A DNA stretch of 64,000 nt from Calycina herbarum (Eukaryota; Ascomycota; Leotiomycetes; Helotiales; Pezizellaceae), in contig LLEY01000214.1 of the NCBI GenBank assembly GCA_001414485.1, positions 1 through 64,000 on the forward strand, given 5' to 3'. Positions 35,899 to 46,693 of this stretch are shown piece after piece (position 1 is the stretch's first letter; every line of letters starts with the position of its first letter). A model generated the notes under the pieces. It worked only from the letters and a program-made list of their open reading frames with translations, was not told where the DNA came from and made no database searches. Made by a program: the position numbers and the translations under genes.

Positions 35899-38103
35899 CT
35901 ATATATAGACTTGTGGCATGTGTAGGGGTGCGCAAGAAACCCTATCTTTTCTCAGAAACGCTTTCCCTCTCCCGGAAATATCCCAACCATCCAATTCTTC
36001 CCACCACTCTTTCTCGTATTTTCCTGTGACGACCAAATAAGTCAATTGTTCCGCCAACTCGTCGTCTACCAACGGTTTTAAGAACTCATCTAACTCTTCC
36101 CGGGCCCTCGGAAGATTTCTTCTCTTCTCCGCTGAATACCCTTGTTCGGACTTTGGATAAAGGGCGTGGATACCATGAACGATAATTGTAATCGCGGGTT
36201 TGGGGTTTGCTATTCTCTCTCTCAATATATTTCTCAAGTTGTTCCTTAGTCCGCTAAAAGTTTTCGGTTCGTAATGTATACATTGCTTGACCTGCGGCTT
36301 GCTTCGATTTTGCAGGTAAATGTTTGGTCGAAGTGAGGTTTCCTCGATATAAATATGAACAATACAATCGATAAAACCGGTCATTAGCCAGAATACAGCC
36401 AGAGACCCTAGGGTCCTTTGGTTGAGTTCGTAATTTGGGCCGTGAAAGTAAACAAACCGATATGCTACAAGATGCTTCTCAAGATCAAGTATACCGATGT
36501 CGCATAAGGGTAGTTTTTGGATCATTGAGTGATTTTGGGGTCCGCTATCGATGCTCTGCTGTGTGGAACTCAGCCCAGAAGAATGAGAGAGTTCATTCGG
36601 TGAGGTTTGTTGGAGGGTAAAAAGATTCTTCAACCGTGCAACAAAAGTGTTCCTGCTGTAGCGCAAAAGACTGAATAGCCTTGATGGTGTAGACTGTAAG
36701 AGCCAAGTCGCCGTTTGTCCGTAGTTTTGAGCGTGAGGCTTGGTGCGTTGGACATAGGTTACTGGAACACACCAATCGTGCAAAGATATATCAACCTTCG
36801 TATTGACATCCCAAAACTTGCGTTTCAAGTTTTCTCGCATCTGTTTTCGGCCACGACTGGCTGCTTCCGGTGGTAAGAAAAATGGCTCAACAAGAAGTGC
36901 TTGATAAAATGCCCTGTAAAAGTGTTCCACGGCAGTGGTTGAGATCTTGTGTGACATTGCTGTGACGTGCCCTATGCCATGCTGAACAAGAATCTTGGAA
37001 AAATTTGCTTCTTGACGCTCAAAAACTGCTGCTGTTCGGCAAGCATTCGTAACAACGCAGCGGATATCACAGTCCTGCAAGAGGCTTGCTACCTCTCCCG
37101 CTGACTTTGTTACAAGTTCCGGGGACTCTATATCATCATTGGCAAAGAACAAAAACACGTTACTACAATTTTAGTCAGAATTTGTCGGTATAGAGCAGAA
37201 TGTGGCTTTTTGCACTTACTCCTTATCCTCTCCGACGTCCCCATGTAGATCAAAATGTACTAGATCAAACGGCTTTCTCCCTTCAGTTTTGTCCAACTCC
37301 AGCCTTCTTGTTAAACCTTCAAAGCTACCAGGTCGTAGAATTTCTAAGTCAACTTCGGGTGCGCAATAGAGAGGTTTGTAGTACTCTTGAATTCTTAAAA
37401 TGAGAATCTGTGCCAGATGGGGTGGGAGGTCTTGGTAGTCGTTCTTGGAAGACTTTGTGAGGGATCTTGCGATGACTAAGAGTACTCGGAATGGAGACTG
37501 ATGTGAGATGAGTCGGGATTCAAACGAAAGTCCAGTGTTCATACTTGTGGCAACAATTCGCTTCACGGTGACGTGAAGATGGTCAGATGTAGGCTTTATT
37601 GGAAGGTTTCGGGTCCATTGGTTTGGGTCTTCAAGAATCTCCCATAAAAAGTGACTGACTCCGAAATGAGGGCCGGTATATGTGCCAATTTCATCTGATT
37701 CATGGATATTGATGTGGAGCCGCCGTGCGTCACTGAAATCTGCATCGTGCAAGTCTAATTGACTGAAAAGAAGTTGTCGGTATTTATCCAGCTTGGAACG
37801 CACTTTCTTCGCTTTTGTTTCGTTTTGCTCATCCTCCGAATCCATGGCGTGTATTTCGTTCAGTGTCCTTGATTGTGGACGAGACTTCGTACATGGAGGA
37901 TATTGCTCGATATACCAATCGTAATCCGCTAGGGCCACATCGTCCAAGGTGTCAAAAGGATCACTCAAGAACTTCGCCGTATGTTTGCGGATTCCGTCGA
38001 CATCGATATCTACCTGACATTGCTTGTAATGTCCCTCAGTCGAAGTTGTGTTCTGTGGAGATAATTCAAAAATCGAAACTCTTCTCTCGCGTCTGCTGGC
38101 CAT
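35899..38103 (-). CDS. CHAT-domain protease-like protein
   Basis: Two exons, complement of 35899-37162 and 37220-38103; the 57-nt intron has GTAAGT, a CTGAC branch and TAG. The product is 715 aa. The C-terminal two-thirds is a CHAT (caspase HetF associated with TPRs) domain: the putative catalytic His is H287 in VHFDLHG and the Cys is C336 in CVVTNACRTA, about 50 residues apart as in caspase-fold peptidases. The splice junction falls between these two motifs and restores GEDKDNVFLFFANDD. Residues 1-200 have no recognised domain and no TPRs. Start chosen at the first ATG (38103). The gene is divergent from the gasdermin-like gene at 38578. In fungi, CHAT or subtilisin-like proteases are often encoded beside gasdermin-like genes and cleave their products; that role is inferred here. 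Confidence 0.8.
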
Positions 38104-38577
38104 TGTTTCGCCAGACTCTTTTCAAAGGTTGTTTTGCAGAAGACACAAGAGTGCCGATAAACCATTGAAGAATGTATCAGGCCTCCTAGGTGAGCCTCCT
38201 GGATGTTCTGGCCCCATGGGGCATTGCTGTGGCATTGCATAAAGTTGCATTGGAAAAAGCAACTGCCTGCAGGGGTGGCTGAAAAGCGGCATCACAATGC
38301 ACCATAATAAGACGCTGCGACGCACATTGTTGGGCCGATAGGGCAATCTTTGTCGACGAAATAGCCACAGCTGACGAGACAATAAATTAATGCTTGTCGA
38401 TGTGGAGGTTGCTCATAGAATCAGAGCCTCCTAGGCTCTGTGGGAAATCAGGCTCGGAGCCTCGCCTGAACCCTCTCGTAGTTGTTTCACTGTATATATA
38501 TTTACTTTCTCTGAACTTCTCAGATATTGCTTTTGGAACACCAAGTCTACATCATTCTATCAAAAACAACAAACAAA
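38104..38577. promoter_or_regulatory. Shared divergent promoter region
   Basis: 474 bp separate the start codons of the CHAT gene (minus) and the gasdermin-like gene (plus). A TATATATAT run at 38493-38501 lies 77 nt before the plus-strand ATG and may act as a TATA element. Co-regulation is possible but not shown. Confidence 0.35.
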
Positions 38578-39426
38578 ATGCCTTCGGAATCCAACATTAA
38601 ACCTCGTTACTTTCTCCTTGAAGAGCCTCTTCAATCTCAACATGTTGGACGCTTCCTCGGCAGACTTGTGGCACAAAAGAACAACCCCATCATCAATTAC
38701 GAACCCGATCCCGAACTCGATTTAAACGCTATTGTTCCCGACTTGTACCCCGAAACGACCGCAGATTTCAAAGATGCCCAGAGAATAATGAACATGGGGA
38801 ACTCTCGTTGGGCTTCTATCGCAATTGGCAAACTCTTGGACGTCTTTGCAAAGAGCGATTCGAACACAGGCAAAATCATCGAGTCACCTCTATTCAAGCG
38901 ATATTCGATGGAACGTGTTCCTCAAAAGTTTGAAAAGTTGAAGAAGGACGTCAAGTACCGCGATTTGATGATGAAAATGTTAGAGGAAGGTGGTAAGCCT
39001 GTGGCTTTTGTGTCGGGTTTACTCACTTGCACGGATATGGATACAAAGAGCTTCTCGTCTAAAGGAATGGCAGTTGGTGTGAGCGGTGGACTACCACAGG
39101 AAGCTGTAGTTGCTGCCGGTGGCCCTCCAGGTGTTGAGTTGATGGGGTCTTTGAAAAGTTCCAACAAACATGCAAGCAAAGGGTCTGCTAAAGGAGTTGG
39201 AGAAATGATTGTTGCCATAGCCTACCACGAAGTCTCGTTGAAAAAAGACAAGGCTAATTTCTTCGGATATTCCACGCACTCCGAGCCTGTTATAAGCGAG
39301 AAGACCATCAAAGGACAAATTTCAGGCTTTTTCGGTCCTCCAGACGGGTCTTCTGAGAACGATATCGAACAGCAAATGGAAGAGGATCTGGGGTTCGAAT
39401 TATGCGTTGCCAACGATGAGGAATGA
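38578..39426 (+). CDS. Gasdermin-like pore-forming protein (RCD-1/HET-Q1 type)
   Basis: Single exon, 282 aa, start at 38578 in a good context (CAAACAAAATG). The size and layout match fungal gasdermin-like proteins: an N-terminal segment around HVGRFLGRLVAQKNNPIINY, a short helical middle (FEKLKKDVKYRDLMMKMLEE), then alternating beta strands starting at GKPVAFVSGLLTCTD (139-153) and continuing to GEMIVAIAYHEVSL (208-221), with a flexible Gly/Lys/Ser linker between. The last roughly 30 residues, after FFGPPDG, are acidic and would suit a short inhibitory tail removed by a protease. Such proteins permeabilise the plasma membrane and kill the cell after cleavage. Neighbours, a CHAT protease and an NLR, strengthen the call. 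There is no signature residue that settles it by eye, so a fold prediction is the real test. Confidence 0.72.
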   Translation: MPSESNIKPRYFLLEEPLQSQHVGRFLGRLVAQKNNPIINYEPDPELDLNAIVPDLYPETTADFKDAQRIMNMGNSRWASIAIGKLLDVFAKSDSNTGKIIESPLFKRYSMERVPQKFEKLKKDVKYRDLMMKMLEEGGKPVAFVSGLLTCTDMDTKSFSSKGMAVGVSGGLPQEAVVAAGGPPGVELMGSLKSSNKHASKGSAKGVGEMIVAIAYHEVSLKKDKANFFGYSTHSEPVISEKTIKGQISGFFGPPDGSSENDIEQQMEEDLGFELCVANDEE

Positions 39427-39505
39427 TGATTTGCTTTCTGTTAAGAATGTGGGAAACATGATTGCTAACAATGCCTTCTGTATTATTCGAATGAAGCTAC
39501 ACTGT

Positions 39506-42500
39506 TTATTTCTGATCTTCCACCCCAGCCGTGATAAGTCCCATGGTGCTTGTAATCCCTTGTGGTTCAGAACCGCCACTCTCTTCCAAAAGCTTCTGGT
39601 TTATGTTCTGGTTTTTCTTCATTTCGCGTACATCGTTGTCATCACGACCTAAAGCCTCAATTATTCTGGGAATTACATCTTCATACATCTTTTCAGCTTC
39701 GCGAAACTCCCCCTTTTGAGTTTTGAGCACGGATAATAGACCCAACAGCTTCAATGTCCGCGGATGTGAGTCGCCTAGTGTGGAATGTGTGACGTTATAC
39801 AGATCTTTATACTGTGACTCGGCTTGTTCGAATTTCCCCTGCTGTTGAAGGACGAGGCCAAGTCTCTCTGAAGGTTCTAGTGTTAGTAAATGACTTCGTC
39901 CGAAAACCAACCTCCGAGCCATGGCAAGTCGTCTCAAAAAGGCCTCTGCTTGGTCATGTTTCCCGTGCAATTGATACATACAAGCCAGACTAGAAATGAC
40001 TTCTAGTGTGAGAATATGGTTGGGACCTCGAGATTGCTCCACGGATCGGAGGTCCATCAGCAGTTGTACTGGTTGTAGCGAAACGTAAGATATCAAAGTA
40101 TCTGACCACAGTGTAGATTTCATGGTTTCGGAAATTTTGAAAAAGTTTTCGGCTACTTCAAGAAGTCCTTGACGGCGACAGACGTTACCCATCAATGTCC
40201 ATTCCGCATCATCCCTCGAAAGAATCGGGGCCCATTGGGAGCAAGCGACGACGTGAGGCAGGGCTATTCTGTCTGATAACCATCTTTTAGGTGACCATTC
40301 TGGTGCATCTTTGTAAACTTTCAAAGCACGCGACACAACTGCACAAGCCGTTTTTGCGTATTCTCTGCACGATTCGTCAATGATCTTTTCTCCTTGGATC
40401 AATGGCTCTCTTATCCGTTGTCGCAATGTGGGATGTATTGAGTACGACTTGGTTTTCTTGTCAACTCGAAGCAAAAGAAACTTTACGAGTACATCCAAAG
40501 CATGCTCGTTGTTGTGGTTATCTACGAAGAGTCAGTATTAAACGATTAAACTCGGAATTGGAAAGGAAAATCGAAGACGCCCTCGGCAGTCCTTACCAGC
40601 AAACATTGCCTCGGGGAAACTGCTATCCGAAAGAAGTGACGAAGAAACTAGCAATTCCCATGCTTCCCTGCTTTCCTTTCTTACACAATCGACGGAAATT
40701 CCCCAAGGTACAGACGTAGCACTTTCACGCTCCTTTTCAAGTAAGTTTAAGTAGTCGTAAAGGGGTGTGTTCGTTTCAGCAATATACGTAGCGGCTTGGA
40801 TTATGGAAAGCGGAATCCCGTCAAGGAGATTGACCAAATCATAGATTCTAGCTTCATATGTGGTCAGCGCCATTTTCCCTGATCGCAATATGTTGAACTT
40901 ACGAGTTCTATTGGTGAGGGAGATAACCCTTTCGTTTGAGGTCCTTTTCGCCATGGTCAAAAATAAATCAACACCCCAGCGGTTATCAAGTCCACTAATC
41001 TTCAATTCTGATGTAGAGTGTGATGGCGTATCGGTTGTTCGAATCATTGGACTCCTGCTGGTTATGATGATATTTCCGTCGAGATCCCCAATAAAATCCT
41101 TCAGGTTAAAGAAACCAGATTCATTTAGGCCATCAATGATTAAGAGCCATTGATCGTTACCTTCATGTGCGAGCCACTGTCTTACTGCTCTATACAACAT
41201 CTTAGAAGAATCCTGGCTGTCTAGGAAGTCGCCGTTGTCGCCAATGAGACCTTCCATGTGAAGCTCTCGCAATATTTGGCGATGCGCGGGCTCGAACAGG
41301 TCAGGATTCGGGAGATAATGACTTTTGAGCTGTCTTGCTATCTTCAAGAAAGAATTTGAGAGAGAAAACCTGTTCTCTGCATCAATCCAGAAAATGGAGC
41401 TAAACTGAGTACGGCAGTCTCTCCAATAATAAAGAGCAAGAGAAGTTTTTCCAACCCCGGCGGGTCCAAAAATTTGGACCGCAGAGGAGGTTTTTGACAG
41501 GTGGAGCAAGCGTGTTAGTTCATCTTCTCTCCCAACAAAACTAGTCAGGTCACGGTCCGATGAAGGTGGTTCCGTGGGAATCGAGAAGTGATTCTCCAAT
41601 ACAGTGCCAGTCATAATAGACGGATGCTCATCGTCCTCATACGGGGGTAAAGGTGGCTGCTTGCATGCTTGATGAAGCTGCTCCACTACTTTCATATAAT
41701 CATCTTCATCGATTTTTTGAAACTTTACTAGCTGTTGGTGGTCCCTTTCCAATGGGAGTAGCCGAAAATGGTCGGAATTGAAAAGCTCGTCTGGCACTGC
41801 AGAACGTTGCGGAACTAGGATCTTCAAAAGGTTGAGTAATGTACCTGTTTTATGGGGGGAAACTTGGAACTTACAACGTCTTTGGCAGAAGCAGGTGTTT
41901 CGCAGAATGAGCAGGTATAAAACCTTGTGCTGATCGTTTTATACTGCTCAAGTTGAAGCTCAAGACTACTAAGATCTGTGTTTAGGGTTTTTAGGAAGCG
42001 CGTGTCTCTCAAAGTTGCCAGAACGGTCTTCTTAGTTAGTTCTAGCCAAGATTCCTTGTCGCTCCCCGCAAGGGGAGTTCCAAAAAACAGGACCCCAGAA
42101 GTCCGATGAACCAGCTCAGCGAACGGGCTGTTTTCCCGTGAGGCTATTATCAGGGCGCTCTTTATCAAGATACCACCTAAGCTATGACCGACGAAAATTA
42201 TGCACCTGGAGCCTGCCTTGGACGTGATACGATCCTCTGAAATCGCATCTAGCAAGATTTTCGCCTGAGAAAACAGAGTTCGCTGAGCCAGATAATGTGC
42301 ATTACGAACTGTTGTATCGTAGCCGTAGGTCAGGACCCTTGCTTCTGGCATAGACCTAGGAAGAAAATGTTTGGGCCAGAAAGAGTTGTTACTACTGGTC
42401 CAACTCGATTCGCGATTACCACAAAGTCCATGTACAAATATTATGCTACAGGGCCAAGTTAGCTTGTGTCATTTTCCCTTGAGATTCTCAAGTCGTCACA

Positions 42501-42633
42501 AAGCTTCAACTTACTCAACAGTCGGGTTGGTATCGGGTTCGTATAGAACCGTGAGACCGAGTTCATCTTTGGGAGCCTCCGCAGAGTCGATGGGCGCCTT
42601 CTTCCGCCATAACCACGATAACGATCGCAACAT
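39506..42633 (-). CDS. NLR-type protein: alpha/beta hydrolase, NB-ARC, TPR
   Basis: Four exons, complement of 39506-40521, 40597-41821, 41875-42445 and 42515-42633; all introns are GT-AG and 53-75 nt. Product 976 aa. Residues 40-230 are an alpha/beta-hydrolase of the kind found at the N-terminus of fungal NLRs (oxyanion HG at 45-46, nucleophile S128 in VGHSLGG, FFGTPLAG after it). NB-ARC: Walker A GPAGVGKTS at 349-357, Walker B WLLIIDGLNE at 455-464, sensor GNIIITSRS from 479, GIPLS at 565-569. The C-terminal part has kinesin-light-chain-type TPRs (LACMYQLHGKHDQAEAFLRR, LGLVLQQQGKFEQAESQYKDL, LLSVLKTQKGEFREAEKMYEDV). It ends 79 bp from the gasdermin-like gene, tail to tail. Likely an intracellular sensor in non-self or damage recognition; its target is unknown. 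Confidence 0.85.
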
Positions 42634-44419
42634 TTCACAGTATAGGTTTTTTAGGCTTTGACCGGGGATATTTGTGTGGGATGTTATTATGCGTGCTCCG
42701 TGTTGTGAGAATGTCGTTACTTACAGTCTGTACAGTTCGTGTGTTGGGCATTTGTGAAGGAAACATGACGTTGCCGGGATTTGAAAGATAGGATGCTTTT
42801 TTTAGGCTGAGGTCAGCTGGAACGCCTCTTTGTGAAACCCGACATGCATTACAATTAAACAATCCATTCTCTGAATTCCCCTTGCTTTAAGAACTAGAAG
42901 CTCTCCCCCAGTCTCAATGTTCACCAATAAAACAGAAACATTCTAGAATAATCACAAGCTCAAAAAACCAAACAATAAAAAATGGTTGACATTGTATTCT
43001 GGATCATATATTTCTGAAGCGCTGGAGCTGAGACGAGACACCCCAGTGACCACATACATCATGGCCGCTTTAAATCATGCCGCCCAAGCCACGAATTGTG
43101 ATAAACAGCTCTGATTGGACGGTAGCTGACACAGAAGACTTATGAGGATTCTTGGACGCGCCACCAAAAAGCAGGCTCGGCAGATTATTATATCAGGCTA
43201 CCGTGTAGAAAAGGTCATTACTATATGTTACGATTTCGCTTAGCTTAATAAGTGTATTAGCGAGATAGAAAGTGGGGAATGAAGTAAATATAGTTACACA
43301 GTTTATCTTTTTTCGATTAGAAGAGAATAATTTTCACATCTAAATTCATCCGTTCTTACATTTCACTCCGAGTTGATATTTTATCCAAGTCAACCTAAAC
43401 TCCCAATGTCCCTAACTTCCGAACCCTTTAAATGCGCGTTGCATTGATCGGGTTGTTTGTGTCACAGGGTGATGGAAGGCCCATTGGGTGTTCACATTGC
43501 AAAAATGTAAGGATTCGACCTTCCATTTCTTTAAGCAGAGGGGGCATTAATGTCTTTTTACTTTGTGGAAACCATGATACCTCATCCGGTTGCTTCATGA
43601 AGAAGATGGACCACTTTTGTCCTTGGTATGTTGCCACGCATCCACCGATATATTCGCTTCCAACTTTGATCCAGCTCTAACCCAACTCCACCTCCAATCC
43701 CATTTGCCCTCTACCATTTCCTGCTTCCCACCCTCCACAAACTCCCCCATGACTTCCGAAAATGCCCAGACCACAAGGCGCTCCAGGTCCAGGTCCCCAT
43801 TCCAATTGATTTAAATGTTGGATTGTTGGTATCTTTTATTAAGATGTTTCTTGTTTGCTGCAAGAGGGCTTGGACCTCTCGATCTGAATGATGCTTAAAT
43901 TTCTGAGGGGAAATTTTATCTGTCCGATCTATTGGATGAACGATTGGGGTACCCTATGGTGTAGGAAACACGGTGTTAAGTAGATAATCTCGGTTATACT
44001 TCATTAACTTGATAATTTCAAGAGTTTAGCTCTCGCGTCTCTGGGCTCCATGGCACACCTGAGTACATGAATCTGGTGGTCTGCTAGCTTCTTTTCTGTT
44101 CATAGTCTAGCCAAGAAAGATTCTGCTACATGAGTAGTTGAGAACAATTGGTTTACTTTACTTGTCTAAGTTTCTACTGGACTATTGAACTCTAGTTATA
44201 GTTTGGTGAATTTAATATTGTCGTATCTAACTTACAAGATAATTACTAGTTTACTCGCTAATCACTAGCTTACACGTCAATTGCCAGTTTACCCGTGACC
44301 CTTCATTTGACCCCCAAATGTTACTCAAACTGTTTGAAACTGCTATTTGGAATCTCAAATTAATGTATTGTACTAATATACATACAGAGTTATAACTACA
44401 AGGTCCTGAAACAGATGGT
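42634..44419. other. Intergenic; one Cys-rich short frame
   Basis: It contains the presumed NLR promoter. An open frame at 43432-43680 (plus) encodes MRVALIGLFVSQGDG..., with CSHCKNV and CGNHDTSSGC pieces. It could be a fragment of a fungal Cys-rich family but has no clear start context, no extension and no known domain. Nothing else is supported. Confidence 0.35.
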
Positions 44420-44830
44420 CTATACTATGTAAATAAAGGTAGAAATACATACCTGCATCCTTTTATATAATTGTAGCATTTGGCGAACCTTTTCGTACAG
44501 TTGATGCTGTGGTGTTGTATTTTCTCGGCGACGAGTGTGTTGATCTAAAGCTTGTGAATCGACGAAGGCGTTAAAACCCTTGGATGTGTTTGGATTCAGA
44601 TTTTTGGGGATAGATGGTTGAGGTTCGTGGGTGAGAACTCGATGGAGGTTTCGATGATCAGGAAAGAGGCAACCATCCTTTTCTAGTGTTGAATTGAAGA
44701 GACGCAAGTCAATAAACCCAAGGAATTCCGAGCTGGTGTTTTTGCAAGCGAGGCCATCTCTCCCCAAGACAAAATTTCGATTTCGATTTCCAAAGTCGTG
44801 AAGACCTTCATGAGCAAACCGCGTTCGTCA
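44420..44830 (-). pseudogene. Unidentified gene fragment
   Basis: The minus strand has 115 open codons (44420-44767) with gene-like composition (FIDLRLFNSTLEKDGCLFP, NPNTSKGFNAFVDSQALD) but no ATG. An overlapping frame just upstream reads LLMKVFTTLEIEIEILSWGE, as if one frame shift separated two parts of one protein. I do not recognise the family. It overlaps nothing of the lipase gene, which ends at 44852. Confidence 0.25.
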
Positions 44831-44851
44831 GGACTTGACAGACGTGCGCCA

Positions 44852-46693
44852 TCAATCAACATCCCACCCCTCCCCTCCACTCACATCCCCATTCCCACAC
44901 CCCTCCCTCCTATCATCAACCCACCTACCCAACCCCTCACACCCCCTCGGAACCCTACACTTCTCCCTCTCTTCCCTCCCCGCAGTCCTCCACACCAAAT
45001 CCCTTACTTCCCTCCCCACTCTCTCCACAACATCCGCCGCCCAAATAACATCCAGATGTTCATAATCCTTATAATACCCCATATGAAGCACCCTAGCATC
45101 CGGTTCTTTCCCGCTCTTAAACCGATTCATTAACCTCTGTCCATCAACAAGTTGATCCTTGCCCGCGACAAAGAGAGCAAGAGGTGGGAATCTCGTATCA
45201 AACCACGGCGCGGATATTTCAGGGTTAGATTCTTCAGCCTCAAGCTCCGCCTTCGTAGCAAAAATACACCTATTCGTAGCAAATCCATTCCGCCCAAGCC
45301 ACCACCTCATACTCGCACTCGAGATATAAGTAGGACTACACTGAAAACTGCGATCTCGCAACCCCCGATCCCAATTCCAATCACTCCAGTCAAAAAGGAA
45401 GTTAAACATAATATACGCACTCCATCCATAAAGACGACTATTAAGATGGCGCTGCGCAATCATCATATAAGGCATAAACCCATGGATCCCAAAGAATGCT
45501 GTGTACAAGAAATCGGGGAGTTTGTTGACGAATTTGAAATACCATTTATCTAAAATCGGACCTCCGTAGACTGCTGGAGAAAGAGCGCAGAAGACGCTGT
45601 ACTTTAGTCCCAGAGAGGGACGTTGGGTACGGGAGAGGGCGATGAAAGATTGCGTTGTGCCTTGGGAGTGAGCGACCAGACCAAGTTTCTCGAATCCAGT
45701 TTCCGAGAGCACGCGTGAGGTGAGGGCTGGCAGGTCGCGAGTTCCCATGTCTCGCGGGGTCCAGGTCCACATCCGGGGATCGGTGGGTTTGTACCAGGAG
45801 TGTGAGGGTTTGAAGCCGCAACGATTGGTCCCTAACCAGACGTCGTAACCGGATTTGCAAAGGTAGAAGGCAAGGGAGGCGTCGTCGTGGGAACAGAATG
45901 CTCCGGCTGATTGCATGAGGCCATGCATCATTAGAATTGGATATTTGGGTTTGAATTTTGAGGGATGTGGAAGTGGTCTCGAGGGTGGTGCGCCAGTGAA
46001 AATATCGGCTCCTCGAGCGGCTCGTTGACGGTCTGTTAAGGGGGTGTATTCTTTGGGATCGTAGACGTGGGTGAGAGTTATGAGGAATCCATCTTCGGTG
46101 CAAACCGTGAATTCTTCAGCATCTAAGCCGACTCTTCTCGCATAGTATGCCAGATCATTTATAACTGGATCTTTTCCTCCTTCGGTGGGTATAAACTCCA
46201 TTCCCGCTTGACTCTCCAGGTCAGGCTCGACTCTCCACATATGATTATCCCTGGATCGCATCTCCGCCCTTCTCGTCTCTTCCCTGAGGAATGGTCGTTT
46301 CGCATTGGGGTCTTTTCGTATTAACTTTAGAAAGTTCCCCTTTAAACTTGTTTGTATATTTGTAATGACAGCCCCCGCGAAAAGCAATCCCAGACAGCAT
46401 ATCGAAAGCGAGAAGGATAGAGGTCGGTAGACTAAGGATTTGAATTGTCGACTCGAACCCGTCCCATAATCTGCGGGGGGTGGGAATAATTCGTTATTTT
46501 CCGGCGATTCAAAATAATTATCGGATTCCTGGACTTTGGTCTCTGCCGAAGGGGCCGGCGGTGTTCGTCTCGAGAGTCCGCTTGTATCTATATCCGCAGG
46601 TCTGTTGAGTTTTGCTTTTCGCGAGGGCGATACCGATGCCATGTTCTGCAGTGGGAAGACATGATTCTGGGAGGGCTTGGGTTCGTCGCCCAT
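44852..46693 (-). CDS. Steryl ester hydrolase / triacylglycerol lipase family
   Basis: Single exon, 613 aa. Residues 1-90 are a polar cytosolic-looking segment, then a membrane anchor at about 92-114 (FSLSICCLGLLFAGAVI). The AB-hydrolase-associated lipase region starts near 182 (YYARRVGLDAEEFTVCTEDG), with MMHGL (255-259, oxyanion region), nucleophile elbow AHSQG with S343, probable acid D513 in AGKDQLV, and H546 in DYEHLD. This is the yeast Tgl1/Yeh1/Yeh2 architecture: lipid-droplet or membrane-bound hydrolases that release sterols from steryl esters. Substrate is inferred. An alternative start at M18 (46642) would shorten it by 17 residues. The C-terminal tail, about 45 residues, is Gly/Arg/Glu-rich and not part of the fold. 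Confidence 0.85.
   Translation of the reverse strand: MGDEPKPSQNHVFPLQNMASVSPSRKAKLNRPADIDTSGLSRRTPPAPSAETKVQESDNYFESPENNELFPPPADYGTGSSRQFKSLVYRPLSFSLSICCLGLLFAGAVITNIQTSLKGNFLKLIRKDPNAKRPFLREETRRAEMRSRDNHMWRVEPDLESQAGMEFIPTEGGKDPVINDLAYYARRVGLDAEEFTVCTEDGFLITLTHVYDPKEYTPLTDRQRAARGADIFTGAPPSRPLPHPSKFKPKYPILMMHGLMQSAGAFCSHDDASLAFYLCKSGYDVWLGTNRCGFKPSHSWYKPTDPRMWTWTPRDMGTRDLPALTSRVLSETGFEKLGLVAHSQGTTQSFIALSRTQRPSLGLKYSVFCALSPAVYGGPILDKWYFKFVNKLPDFLYTAFFGIHGFMPYMMIAQRHLNSRLYGWSAYIMFNFLFDWSDWNWDRGLRDRSFQCSPTYISSASMRWWLGRNGFATNRCIFATKAELEAEESNPEISAPWFDTRFPPLALFVAGKDQLVDGQRLMNRFKSGKEPDARVLHMGYYKDYEHLDVIWAADVVERVGREVRDLVWRTAGREEREKCRVPRGCEGLGRWVDDRREGCGNGDVSGGEGWDVD

Noticed and set aside
38122..38382. 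Short frames between the CHAT and gasdermin-like genes
   Set aside because: Overlapping frames on both strands, no domain, inside the divergent promoter.
45152..46103. Long frames overlapping the lipase gene on both strands
   Set aside because: Shadows of the lipase coding sequence, Arg/Ser/Pro-rich and without domains.
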